Below, piece by piece: positions 8,023-16,233 of a stretch of DNA of 42,880 nucleotides. Source of the stretch: Bacteroidia bacterium. Lineage in GTDB: Bacteria > Bacteroidota > Bacteroidia > B-17B0 > Aurantibacillaceae. Location of the stretch: assembly GCA_021740825.1 (NCBI GenBank), contig JAIOZA010000025.1:1-42880 (forward strand), given 5' to 3'. Numbering within the stretch: the stretch's first letter is position 1; every line of letters starts with the position of its first letter. The notes under the pieces were generated by a model. It did no database searches, was not told the DNA's origin, and saw nothing but the letters and a program-made list of their open reading frames with translations. A program made the translations under genes and the position numbers.

Positions 8023-10881
8023 TTAAGCTGAAACAGCTTCTTCCATATATGCTTCAATTGGAGCGCAAGAACACACTAAATTTCTGTCTCCGTAAGCGCT
8101 ATCAACTTTAGCAACACTTGGCCAAAATTTATTATCGCGCACCCAATTTATTGGATATGCTGCTTTTTGACGAGAGTATGGTTTTGTCCAATTATCGGCA
8201 ACTACTAATTTACAAGTATGTGGTGCATTTTTAATAACGTTATCCGCCTTGTCAAATTTACCATCCTGAATTTCTTGAATTTCTTTACGAATAGAAATCA
8301 TGGCTTCACAAAAACGATCTAATTCTCCTTTGCTTTCGCTTTCCGTTGGCTCTATCATCAAGGTATCATGCACAGGGAAAGAAACTGTTGGAGCATGGAA
8401 ACCATAATCCATTAAACGTTTAGCTATATCTCCCACTTCAACACCTGAGGATAATTTAAAATCGCTACAGTCTAAAATCATTTCATGAGCACATCGTCCG
8501 TTTTTACCAGTATACAAAATTTTGTAGCTTGGTGATAATAATTCTTTCATGTAGTTAGCATTTAAAATAGCCAACTCTGTTGCTTGCTTTAAGCCATCAG
8601 CGCCTAACATTTTAATGTAACCGTAAGAAATTAATAAAATCAATGCGCTACCATAAGGTGCTGCTGATACCGCAGTAATTCCTTTATCTCCACTTGTATT
8701 TACAATTGTATGCGAAGGTAAAAATGGGACTAATTTTTCAACGACGCCAATTGGCCCCATACCAGGTCCACCACCACCATGAGGAATAGCAAATGTTTTA
8801 TGTAAGTTTAAGTGACAAACATCAGCCCCAATATTACCTGGCGATGTTAAGCCAACTTGTGCATTCATGTTAGCCCCATCCATATAAACTAAACCACCAT
8901 TATCGTGAATTAATTTAGTAATGTCAGTAATAGATTCTTCGTAAACACCGTGCGTTGATGGATACGTTACCATTAAACAAGATAAATTATCTTTGTGTAA
9001 TTCTACTTTTTCATTTAAATCAATTAAATCAATATTTCCTTTGTCATCACATTTTGAAATAATGATTTTCATTCCTGCCATTGCAGCTGATGCGGGATTG
9101 GTGCCATGCGCCGAAGACGGAATGATAGCCACATTACGATGAGCATTATTGTTTGCAATATGATAAGCTCTGATAACCATTAAACCTGTGTACTCGCCTT
9201 GAGCTCCAGAGTTTGGTTGAAAACTCATACGAGCAAAGCCAGTAATTTCAGATAAATCTTTATTTAATTGCTCAATTAACTCCATATATCCTTGTGCCTG
9301 ATTTAAAGGAACAAATGGATGAATATTAGCAAATTCTGGCCATGTAATTGGTAATAATTCAGACGCTGCATTTAATTTCATGGTACAAGAACCTAATGAA
9401 ATCATAGAATGAACTAAGGATAAATCTTTATTCTCTAAACGCTTAATGTAACGCATCATTTCACTCTCACTATGGTAAGAATTAAAAGTTGGATGAGTTA
9501 AATAAGATGAAGAGCGTTTTAAATTTGATGAAGAAATTACAATTGAAGTGTTTGGCACAGCTATCAATTCAATTTCAAAAATAGATAAAATATCTACCAA
9601 ATCTTGTTGTTCAACAGTTTGGTCTAATGAAATACCAATATGCTTATCGTCCACTTTTCTGAAATTAATTTCTTTAGCCTCTGCTGCTGCAATTATTTTA
9701 TCTGCATCACAAGCAACAATAATTGTATCAAAATATAATTTAGTTTTAACTTCAAAGCCATTACTTTTTAAAGCACCAACTAGTGTATCTGTAGCGTTAT
9801 GAACGCCTTGAGCAATAGCTTTAATTCCTTCTTGCCCGTGATACACCGCATACATACTAGCCATAATAGCTAATAAGGCTTGTGCTGTGCAAATATTAGA
9901 TGTTGCTTTATCTCGTTTAATATGTTGCTCACGAGTTTGTAAGGCCATACGTAACGCAGGATTACCTTCAGCATCTACTGATACTCCAATAATACGACCA
10001 GGTAATAATCGTTTATAGTTTTCGCGACAAGTAAAAAAAGCAGCATGAGGGCCGCCATAACCCAACGGCACACCAAAACGTTGCGAATTACCAACAACAC
10101 AATCTGCACCCCACTCACCTGGAGGTGTTAATAATGCTAATGCTAATAAATCAGTTGCAACAACCACCTGAATGTCTTTCGCATGAGCGCTAGTTACAAA
10201 GGTTTTATAATCATTTACTTCTCCATTAATATCTGGATACTGAATTAAAGCTCCGAAAAATGTATCATCTAATGCAACTGTATTAGCATCACCAATAACC
10301 AATTCAATACCGTAAGGTAAAGCGCGGGTTCTAACAACATCAATGGTTTGAGGAAAAACAGTATTACTAATGAAAAATTTATTTCCACCATTTTTAACTT
10401 TGTCTTTACTACGGTTGCTATAAAACATAAATAACGCTTCTGCAGCCGCAGTTGCTTCATCTAATAAAGAGGCATTTGCAAGTGGCATGGCAGTTAAATC
10501 CATTACCATGGTTTGAAAATTTAAAATAGCTTCCAAACGTCCTTGAGCAATTTCTGCTTGGTAAGGCGTGTAAGCGGTGTACCAACCTGGATTTTCTAAT
10601 ACATTACGTTGTATAACTGCTGGCAAAATGTTATTATTATATCCCAAACCAATGTATGAACGAAATACTTTGTTTTTTTTACCAAGCGCTTTTAAATGCT
10701 TAGAATATTGGTACTCACTCATTGCCGCTGCTACTTGCAATGGCTGTTTTAATCGAATACCATCTGGCACGGTTTGGTATATCAGTTCATCAACAGATGC
10801 AACGCCAATTTTGGCAAGCATTTGTTTAATTTCATTTTCACGTGGACCGTTATGACGGGAAACAAATTTATCTGAAGTCAT
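8023..10881 (-). CDS. gcvP: Glycine dehydrogenase (decarboxylating), P-protein
   Basis: The P-protein decarboxylates glycine and passes the methylamine to the lipoyl group of GcvH. At 952 residues it is the fused single-chain form (both GcvPA-like and GcvPB-like halves). The N-terminus has SRHNGP, the C-terminal half has SLGSCTMKLNA and the PLP site LHKTFAIPHGGGGPG with the Schiff-base Lys at about residue 695. It is full length and uninterrupted. gcvT and gcvH are not in the window, as is common when gcvP stands alone in this phylum. A TTG-N21-TAAATTTG promoter lies just upstream. Confidence 0.98.
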   Translation of the reverse strand: MTSDKFVSRHNGPRENEIKQMLAKIGVASVDELIYQTVPDGIRLKQPLQVAAAMSEYQYSKHLKALGKKNKVFRSYIGLGYNNNILPAVIQRNVLENPGWYTAYTPYQAEIAQGRLEAILNFQTMVMDLTAMPLANASLLDEATAAAEALFMFYSNRSKDKVKNGGNKFFISNTVFPQTIDVVRTRALPYGIELVIGDANTVALDDTFFGALIQYPDINGEVNDYKTFVTSAHAKDIQVVVATDLLALALLTPPGEWGADCVVGNSQRFGVPLGYGGPHAAFFTCRENYKRLLPGRIIGVSVDAEGNPALRMALQTREQHIKRDKATSNICTAQALLAIMASMYAVYHGQEGIKAIAQGVHNATDTLVGALKSNGFEVKTKLYFDTIIVACDADKIIAAAEAKEINFRKVDDKHIGISLDQTVEQQDLVDILSIFEIELIAVPNTSIVISSSNLKRSSSYLTHPTFNSYHSESEMMRYIKRLENKDLSLVHSMISLGSCTMKLNAASELLPITWPEFANIHPFVPLNQAQGYMELIEQLNKDLSEITGFARMSFQPNSGAQGEYTGLMVIRAYHIANNNAHRNVAIIPSSAHGTNPASAAMAGMKIIISKCDDKGNIDLIDLNEKVELHKDNLSCLMVTYPSTHGVYEESITDITKLIHDNGGLVYMDGANMNAQVGLTSPGNIGADVCHLNLHKTFAIPHGGGGPGMGPIGVVEKLVPFLPSHTIVNTSGDKGITAVSAAPYGSALILLISYGYIKMLGADGLKQATELAILNANYMKELLSPSYKILYTGKNGRCAHEMILDCSDFKLSSGVEVGDIAKRLMDYGFHAPTVSFPVHDTLMIEPTESESKGELDRFCEAMISIRKEIQEIQDGKFDKADNVIKNAPHTCKLVVADNWTKPYSRQKAAYPINWVRDNKFWPSVAKVDSAYGDRNLVCSCAPIEAYMEEAVSA

Positions 10882-10901
10882 TAATGTATTTTTTAGAGAT
10901 G

Positions 10902-10933
10902 CAAATTTAATGAAAAACCTAACGTTTATACAA
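10902..10933 (-). promoter_or_regulatory. Promoter of gcvP (TTG-N21-TAAATTTG)
   Basis: On the minus strand TTG (10933-10931), a 21-bp spacer and TAAATTTG (10909-10902) match the Bacteroidota -33/-7 consensus. The box ends 20 bp before the gcvP ATG, giving a short leader. Confidence 0.5.
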
Positions 10934-11031
10934 CGTACTTTTCAACCGATTGTTTATAAATATCTTTAGTAAAAATCCTACTATAAAATCTAAAAACAAT
11001 TACAAAATGGGATAGATTTTTTGAGTTATTA

Positions 11032-11109
11032 AAATGATAGAAAGACCTAAAGGTTAGCATTAAGCTATACTATTTTAAAAAATTTAATAAACGCTATAAT
11101 CTATCATTT
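11032..11109. other. Ten-base inverted repeat enclosing smaller hairpins
   Basis: AAATGATAGA (11032-11041) is the exact reverse complement of TCTATCATTT (11100-11109). Between them lie ACCT-AA-AGGT (11045-11054) and TAGC-ATTAA-GCTA. The whole could fold as a closed multi-hairpin RNA in the paaE-gcvP gap. No U-tract follows on either strand and no known riboswitch core is visible. Confidence 0.35.
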
Positions 11110-11165
11110 ATAAAAAATAAAACAGAAAAATTATTAATTGAATCTAAATTTATTGAATACAAAAA

Positions 11166-12242
11166 TTATATAGCATCAAAGTCAATCACAACTTTTTCGG
11201 TTAAGGGGTGTGCCTGACAAGTTAACACAAAGCCTTCCTCCACTTCAGCATCGGTTAATGCAAAATTAGCGTCCATTTTTACCTTTCCTTCAATTACTTT
11301 TGCACGACAGGTGCAGCATACAGCTCCCTTGCAACTAAAAGGCGCATCAACTCCTGCATCAATGGCTGCATCTAAAATGGTTAATCCTGAAGTGTTTAAT
11401 TTCAATTGAGTTTCAATACCATATTGAATAACAGTTACCTCACTGTTTACAGGAGCGCCAGCTGGTTCATTACCAGCAGCTTTATTAACCGCATCAACTA
11501 CCGCACTAAAATATTCGATATGAATTTTTTCGTTAGAAATGTTCAAACCTTCTAATGCTTGTTTAATATTTTCCATCATTGGTCCAGGACCACAAATAAA
11601 ATACTCATTGGCATTTACTCCACCATAGTTTTCTAAAATAGCTTTTACTCGCTCAACCGACAATAATCCTTTTTGTAAATCACTTACTTGAGTTTTAGGA
11701 TTATCGTATACATTTAAAACTTTTAATTTATCTGAATGATCTGCAGCTAATTTTTCTAATTCCGAATTAAAAATTACAGAATCTTCATCCCGATTTGCAT
11801 AAACTAATGTTATTGTACTCTGTTTTTCAATATACAACACACTTTTTAAAATGCTCATCATGGGTGTTATTCCACTTCCACCCGCAAACAACACATAGTG
11901 TTTTTTGTTGTTACCTGATAATACAGAATGAAAATTTCCCATTGGCGTCATCACCTCAACAGTATCACCAACTTTCCAGCTACGATTCATTAAAGTAGAT
12001 GCACGCCCGTCTTTTACTTCCTTAACAGCCACTCTTAATTCTTTTTCACTATAGGGACTTGTGCAAATACTGTATGAACGACGAATTTCTTCACCATTTA
12101 CAATTAATTTAATTGTGATATATTGACCTTGTTTAAATTGGTATTCGTGTTGTATTGCTAAAGGAATATCAAAAGCGATAGATACAGCATCAGAAGTTTC
12201 TCTGCGAATATCCTTTATTTTTAAGGTATGAAATCTTGCCAT
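11166..12242 (-). CDS. paaE: Phenylacetyl-CoA epoxidase reductase subunit PaaE
   Basis: PaaE moves electrons from NAD(P)H through FAD and a 2Fe-2S cluster to the PaaABC oxygenase. The 358-residue protein has an N-terminal ferredoxin-reductase FAD domain (RRSYSICTSP), an NAD-binding domain (FAGGSGITPMMSIL, YFICGPGPMM) and a C-terminal plant-type ferredoxin with C304, C309, C312 and C342. An open frame extends 17 codons upstream, but the start at 12242 (MARFHTLKIKDIRRET) matches the family, and a TATTTTTG -7-like box at 12261-12268 falls inside that extension. It is divergent from paaA over 151 bp instead of being the last cistron of the same operon. Confidence 0.95.
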   Translation of the reverse strand: MARFHTLKIKDIRRETSDAVSIAFDIPLAIQHEYQFKQGQYITIKLIVNGEEIRRSYSICTSPYSEKELRVAVKEVKDGRASTLMNRSWKVGDTVEVMTPMGNFHSVLSGNNKKHYVLFAGGSGITPMMSILKSVLYIEKQSTITLVYANRDEDSVIFNSELEKLAADHSDKLKVLNVYDNPKTQVSDLQKGLLSVERVKAILENYGGVNANEYFICGPGPMMENIKQALEGLNISNEKIHIEYFSAVVDAVNKAAGNEPAGAPVNSEVTVIQYGIETQLKLNTSGLTILDAAIDAGVDAPFSCKGAVCCTCRAKVIEGKVKMDANFALTDAEVEEGFVLTCQAHPLTEKVVIDFDAI

Positions 12243-12340
12243 TGTGTAAATTTTGTTGCGCAAAAATAAAATATTAAAACGACAATTAAACATTAATTAC
12301 TTGCTAATGTTTAAACATGAGAAAAATCAGACTAAAATCC

Positions 12341-12371
12341 TTGAAACCAATTAGTCAAAAGCCTATATTTG
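12341..12371 (+). promoter_or_regulatory. Promoter of the paaABC operon (TTG-N20-TATATTTG)
   Basis: TTG at 12341-12343 and TATATTTG at 12364-12371, 20 bp apart, match the Bacteroidota consensus. The paaA ATG is 22 bp downstream, so the leader is very short. No Shine-Dalgarno sequence is present. I see no clear PaaR- or PaaX-type palindrome in the divergent gap. Confidence 0.65.
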
Positions 12372-12393
12372 TATAATTCATAAACTAAAAACC

Positions 12394-13335
12394 ATGGAAA
12401 TCAATAAATTTGAAGAAGTATTTGAAGGTAAACTAGCCAAAAACGAAATGGTTGAACCTAAAGATTGGATGCCAGAAAATTACCGTAAGCATCTCATTCG
12501 TCAAATATCTCAGCATGCTCATTCAGAAATAGTAGGCATGTTGCCAGAAGGTAATTGGATTACCCGAGCGCCAAGTTTGCGAGCAAAAGTAGTATTATTA
12601 GCTAAAGTACAAGATGAAGGCGGACACGGCTTATATTTGTACACAGCTGCTGAAACACTTGGTATTAGCCGCGATGAGTTATTAACTAATTTACATACGG
12701 GAAAGGCAAAATATTCTTCTATTTTTAATTATCCAACTTTAACTTGGGCCGATATTGGTGCAGTTGGTTGGTTAGTAGATGGTGCTGCCATTATGAATCA
12801 GGTAATGTTGCAAAGAGCTTCCTACGGGCCTTATGCTCGAGCAATGGTTCGCATTTGTAAGGAGGAGAGTTTTCATCAACGCCAAGGTTTTGAAATAATG
12901 ACTCATTTGGCTTTTGGAACAGCTGATCAAAAGGCAATGGCACAAGATGCCTTAAACCGCTGGTGGTATCCAACGATGATGATGTTTGGACCGCCAGATG
13001 CTGATTCTCCAAATAGCGAAAATGCTGTAAAGTGGAGAATTAAAAGGGAAACCAACGATCAGTTACGACAAAAATTTGTGAATCAAACGGTTCCTCAAGT
13101 AGAATATTTAGGATTAACGGTTCCTGATGTAAATTTAAAATGGAATGAAGCTAAAAAGGGATATGATTTTAGTGAACCAAATTGGGTTGAATTTAAGAAT
13201 GTAATTAGTGGAAATGGCCCCTGTAACAAAGAACGATTGGCTGCTCGCAATAAAGCTCATGATGAAGGCGCTTGGGTAAGAGAGGCAGCACAAGTATTTG
13301 CTAAAAAACGTTCAGAAGTATACGCTGCAGCATAA
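12394..13335 (+). CDS. paaA: 1,2-phenylacetyl-CoA epoxidase subunit A (catalytic)
   Basis: PaaA is the di-iron oxygenase subunit that epoxidises the ring of phenylacetyl-CoA. The 313-residue length is normal for the family. Ferritin-like ligands are visible as QDEGGHG and KEESFHQRQ (two ExxH sites), and the conserved [21 protein letters not shown] start and [14 protein letters not shown] block are present. It opens the rightward operon paaA-paaB-paaC-microprotein-paaD, with paaG following. Confidence 0.97.
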   Translation: MEINKFEEVFEGKLAKNEMVEPKDWMPENYRKHLIRQISQHAHSEIVGMLPEGNWITRAPSLRAKVVLLAKVQDEGGHGLYLYTAAETLGISRDELLTNLHTGKAKYSSIFNYPTLTWADIGAVGWLVDGAAIMNQVMLQRASYGPYARAMVRICKEESFHQRQGFEIMTHLAFGTADQKAMAQDALNRWWYPTMMMFGPPDADSPNSENAVKWRIKRETNDQLRQKFVNQTVPQVEYLGLTVPDVNLKWNEAKKGYDFSEPNWVEFKNVISGNGPCNKERLAARNKAHDEGAWVREAAQVFAKKRSEVYAAA

Positions 13336-13340
13336 GTAAA

Positions 13341-13425
13341 TTTTGAGTGTTGAGTTATTAGTTTTAAATTACATTCTAACCAACTCTCTTTTATATAAAA
13401 ACTAAACACTAACTAATATTTAAAA
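13341..13425 (+). promoter_or_regulatory. Spacer hairpin before paaB
   Basis: In the transcript, 13341-13357 can pair with 13410-13425: 16 pairs, three of them G-U, with one bulged G. The 3' arm ends on the base before the paaB ATG. It may tune translation or RNA stability within the operon. It has no U-tract and is not a terminator. Confidence 0.45.
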
Positions 13426-13713
13426 ATGAGTGATAATCAAGGTCCAGTTTGGGAAATATTTTTACAAAAAAAAGCAGGTCAACCTTTTGTGCACTGCGGA
13501 AGTTTGCATGCCTACGATAAAGAAATGGCTTTGCAAAACGCCAGAGATTTATACACTCGTCGCGGAGAAGGCATTTCTATTTGGGCAGTCCCCTCTAATG
13601 CTATTATAGCAAGCAGTCCCGAAGATATTGGGCCGTTTTTTGAACCATCAAATGATAAGGTATATCGCCATCCAACGTTTTACCAAATTCCGGATGCCAT
13701 TGGACACATGTAA
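13426..13713 (+). CDS. paaB: 1,2-phenylacetyl-CoA epoxidase subunit B
   Basis: The 95-residue PaaB is the small structural subunit that bridges PaaAC units in the epoxidase complex. The sequence shows the family outline VWEIFLQKKAGQPFVHCGSLHA near the N-terminus and ALQNARDLYTRRGEGISIWAVP in the middle. Length is normal. It lies between paaA (90-bp gap) and paaC (82-bp gap); both gaps contain hairpins that end at the next start codon. Confidence 0.96.
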   Translation: MSDNQGPVWEIFLQKKAGQPFVHCGSLHAYDKEMALQNARDLYTRRGEGISIWAVPSNAIIASSPEDIGPFFEPSNDKVYRHPTFYQIPDAIGHM

Positions 13714-13716
13714 AAA

Positions 13717-13795
13717 AATAGTTTTTAGTTTTAAACTTTGAGTTACAAATAATAACCAATTGCTAAAAACTAATAACTAAAAATTTAAAACTTTT
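13717..13795 (+). promoter_or_regulatory. Spacer hairpin before paaC
   Basis: 13717-13733 can pair with 13779-13795 with about 14 of 17 positions paired, including one G-U. The 3' arm again ends directly at the paaC ATG. The arms use the words AGTTTTTAG and CTAAAAA also seen in the paaA-paaB spacer. Confidence 0.4.
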
Positions 13796-14554
13796 ATGAC
13801 AGTAAACGACGCATTATTTCAATATACTTTACGACTAGGAGATACTAATTTAATTTTAGGTCAGCGTTTAAGTGAATGGACAGGGCACGGACCATTTTTA
13901 GAAGAAGATTTAGCATTAACTAATATAACGTTAGATATTACAGGAACTGCAAAATCTCTGCTCGAATATGCCGCCTTAGTTGAAGGAAAAAGCAGAACAG
14001 CAGATGATTTAGCTTATTTGAGAAACGATAGACACTATTTTAATGCACAAATTACAGAATTACCAAATGGTGATTATGCAAGGACTATTGTTCGTCAGGC
14101 AATTATTGACTGTTTTGATTTTTATTTTTATACAGAGCTAGCAAAAAGTAAAGACGAAACATTAGCGGGCATTGCTCAAAAATCAATTAAAGAAGTAACT
14201 TATCATTTGCGTCATACAGCTTCATGGGTTGAACGATTTGGAGATGGGACAGAAGAAAGTCACAATAAAGCGCAAACTGCTTTAAACGAATTATGGCAAT
14301 ATACTGGCGAGTTATTTGAAATGAATGAAATTGATGAGATTTTAATTAAAGAAGGAATTGCAGTAGATTTAAATTTAGTAAAAGCTAAATGGGAACAATA
14401 CATGACTGATTTACTGCAAAAATCGACCTTAGTAAAACCTGAAAATGTATTTATGCAAACCGGAAGTCGTAAAGGAATTCATACAGAATACCTAGCTTTT
14501 ATCTTAGCAGAAATGCAAGCTTTGCCGCGTATGTATCCCGATGCGAAATGGTAA
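13796..14554 (+). CDS. paaC: 1,2-phenylacetyl-CoA epoxidase subunit C
   Basis: PaaC is the non-catalytic ferritin-like partner of PaaA. The 252-residue protein shows the family blocks LRLGDTNLILGQRLSEWTGH and LAYLRNDRHYFNAQITE, and KEVTYHLRHTASWVERFGDG, and ends with EMQALPRMYPDAKW. Length is normal and the frame is intact. The 88-bp gap downstream has a TGTTTGA/TCAAACA hairpin (14584-14590 with 14605-14611) before the microprotein gene. Confidence 0.96.
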   Translation: MTVNDALFQYTLRLGDTNLILGQRLSEWTGHGPFLEEDLALTNITLDITGTAKSLLEYAALVEGKSRTADDLAYLRNDRHYFNAQITELPNGDYARTIVRQAIIDCFDFYFYTELAKSKDETLAGIAQKSIKEVTYHLRHTASWVERFGDGTEESHNKAQTALNELWQYTGELFEMNEIDEILIKEGIAVDLNLVKAKWEQYMTDLLQKSTLVKPENVFMQTGSRKGIHTEYLAFILAEMQALPRMYPDAKW

Positions 14555-14642
14555 TCAATAGTTGTTGGTTGTTTGAAAAAAGTTGTTTGATTTTTAATAA
14601 AATGTCAAACACCAAATCTTCAATAATAAAAAACAAATAATA

Positions 14643-14750
14643 ATGAGCTTTAAAGATACATGGAAAAAATTGTCGCCCTATTTTGTAGATGTTTGGCAAT
14701 ATTTAGTAATCATTATTATTATGGTAATTGCAGCTATTTTTATCCTTTAA
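14643..14750 (+). CDS. 35-residue single-pass membrane microprotein in the paa operon
   Basis: ATG at 14643 opens a 35-codon frame beginning MSFKDTWKKLSPYFVDVWQY, followed by an uninterrupted hydrophobic run of about 15 residues rich in Ile and Val to the stop at 14748-14750. The layout is a short charged, aromatic amphipathic start and one membrane helix. The stop is only 4 bp before the paaD ATG, so translation is probably coupled. I recognise no family. Position suggests a role with the epoxidase, for example membrane tethering, but that is inference. Codon use resembles its neighbours. Confidence 0.65.
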   Translation: MSFKDTWKKLSPYFVDVWQYLVIIIIMVIAAIFIL

Positions 14751-14754
14751 AATA

Positions 14755-15243
14755 ATGATTTCAAAAGAACAAATCCTTTCATTACTTTCCGAAATTCCTG
14801 ACCCGGAAATTCCTGTAATTTCAATTATCGAATTAGGAGTGATTAGAGATATTTCAATAATTGATAATGCATCTATCTCATTAAAAATTACACCCACCTA
14901 CTCCGGCTGCCCTGCTATGAAACAGATAGAGGATGATGTGAGGAAAAAATTAACTGAAAACGGATTTACAAATATTACAATTATTACAATTTATTCTCCG
15001 CCTTGGACAACTGATTGGATAAATGCAGAAGCGAAAGAAAAGTTACGAAAATATGGTATTGCACCACCAGAAAACACAACAGAAGATAAAAGTTGGTTAA
15101 CCGGTAAAATAAAATCCATTGCGTGTCCTCGTTGTAAATCACAAAACACTAAACTCATTTCTCAATTTGGCAGTACGGCTTGCAAAGCACTTTATCAATG
15201 TTCAGAGTGCTTAGAACCGTTTGATTACTTTAAGTGTATTTAG
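14755..15243 (+). CDS. paaD: Phenylacetyl-CoA epoxidase maturation protein PaaD
   Basis: PaaD belongs to the MIP18/DUF59 family and is needed for an active epoxidase, probably by helping build its metal centres. The 162-residue protein has the DUF59 core IPDPEIPVISIIELGVIRD, TYSGCPAM with the conserved Cys, and YSPPWTTDWI, then a C-terminal zinc-ribbon-like tail with Cys at 124, 127, 149, 152 and 161. A TTG nine codons upstream is in frame, but the ATG at 14755 gives the normal N-terminus and sits 4 bp after the microprotein stop. Confidence 0.95.
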   Translation: MISKEQILSLLSEIPDPEIPVISIIELGVIRDISIIDNASISLKITPTYSGCPAMKQIEDDVRKKLTENGFTNITIITIYSPPWTTDWINAEAKEKLRKYGIAPPENTTEDKSWLTGKIKSIACPRCKSQNTKLISQFGSTACKALYQCSECLEPFDYFKCI

Positions 15244-15305
15244 TTTTTAAAATTTCTTTTTCCAATAAATAATTCCCAATTTTATCTCACAAAAAAATAC
15301 TTAAT

Positions 15306-16082
15306 ATGAGTTTTATACTTTCCGAACTTAAAGAAAAAGTAATGGTTATTACTTTAAATCGTGCAGATAAATTTAATAGTTTTAATAGAGAAATGGCTTT
15401 ACAATTGCAAGACGCATTAGATGAGGCAGAAGCTAATGAAAATGTGAGAGCAATTGTTTTAACAGGAATAGGAAAAGCATTTTGTGCTGGTCAGGATTTA
15501 TCTGAAGCAATTGATCCAAACGGACCAGGTATTGCAAAAATCGTTTCTGAACATTACAATCCTATTATTTTAAAAATTCGTAAAATAGAAAAACCAATCA
15601 TAGCTGCTGTTAATGGCGTTGCTGCTGGTGCAGGAGCAAATATTGCATTAGCGTGCGACATTGTTACTGCAACAAATTCAGCATCTTTTATTCAAGCATT
15701 CAGTAAAATTGGATTAATTCCTGATAGTGGAGGGACATTTTTTCTCCCACGCTTAATTGGATTTCAAAGAGCAACAGCATTAATGATGACAGGCGATAAA
15801 GTAATGGCTTTAGAAGCTTTACAAATGGGAATGATTTATAAAGTATTTGCTGATGATACATTTATGCAAGATGTTTTAGCATTTGCAAATAACTTATCAA
15901 ACATGCCAACAAAAGGCTTAGGACTAACAAAGCGCCTTTTAAATGAAAGCGTTTATAATACTCATGAAAAACAATTGGTAAGCGAAGGTTTAGTTCAAGT
16001 TGAAGCTGCAAATACTTATGATTACTCAGAAGGTGTAAATGCCTTTTTAGAAAAACGTAAGCCTGAATTTAAAGGCAACTAA
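15306..16082 (+). CDS. paaG: Enoyl-CoA hydratase/isomerase family, PaaG-like
   Basis: In this pathway PaaG converts the ring epoxide to the seven-membered oxepin-CoA. The 258-residue crotonase-fold protein has oxyanion-hole segments FCAGQDL (60-65) and GVAAGAG (104-110), and the acid segment GLIPDSGGTFFLPR with D140, as expected of PaaG rather than a plain hydratase. It follows paaD by 62 bp and is the last paa gene here. Other crotonase family members could look similar, so the exact substrate rests on the context. Confidence 0.88.
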   Translation: MSFILSELKEKVMVITLNRADKFNSFNREMALQLQDALDEAEANENVRAIVLTGIGKAFCAGQDLSEAIDPNGPGIAKIVSEHYNPIILKIRKIEKPIIAAVNGVAAGAGANIALACDIVTATNSASFIQAFSKIGLIPDSGGTFFLPRLIGFQRATALMMTGDKVMALEALQMGMIYKVFADDTFMQDVLAFANNLSNMPTKGLGLTKRLLNESVYNTHEKQLVSEGLVQVEAANTYDYSEGVNAFLEKRKPEFKGN

Positions 16083-16233
16083 CTATTTAAAATTAACATA
16101 GCGCAAAAAAAATTGCTGCAACATAACTGCCGATAAAATATATCAAGAAACATCCCTTTATTAAACCTCTTATTGTTTACAATTTTTTTGTATCCTATTA
16201 GTATAAAGCAGTTATAACTTTAATTTTACTTTT

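Noticed and set aside
10882..11165. Glycine riboswitch before gcvP
   Set aside because: The inverted repeats lack the conserved glycine-aptamer core, and the gcvP promoter lies between them and the gene, so the structure would not be in its leader.
12261..12285. Full promoter of paaE
   Set aside because: The -7-like TATTTTTG is present, but the only TTG upstream is 14 bp away, too close for the consensus; kept only as support for the start choice.
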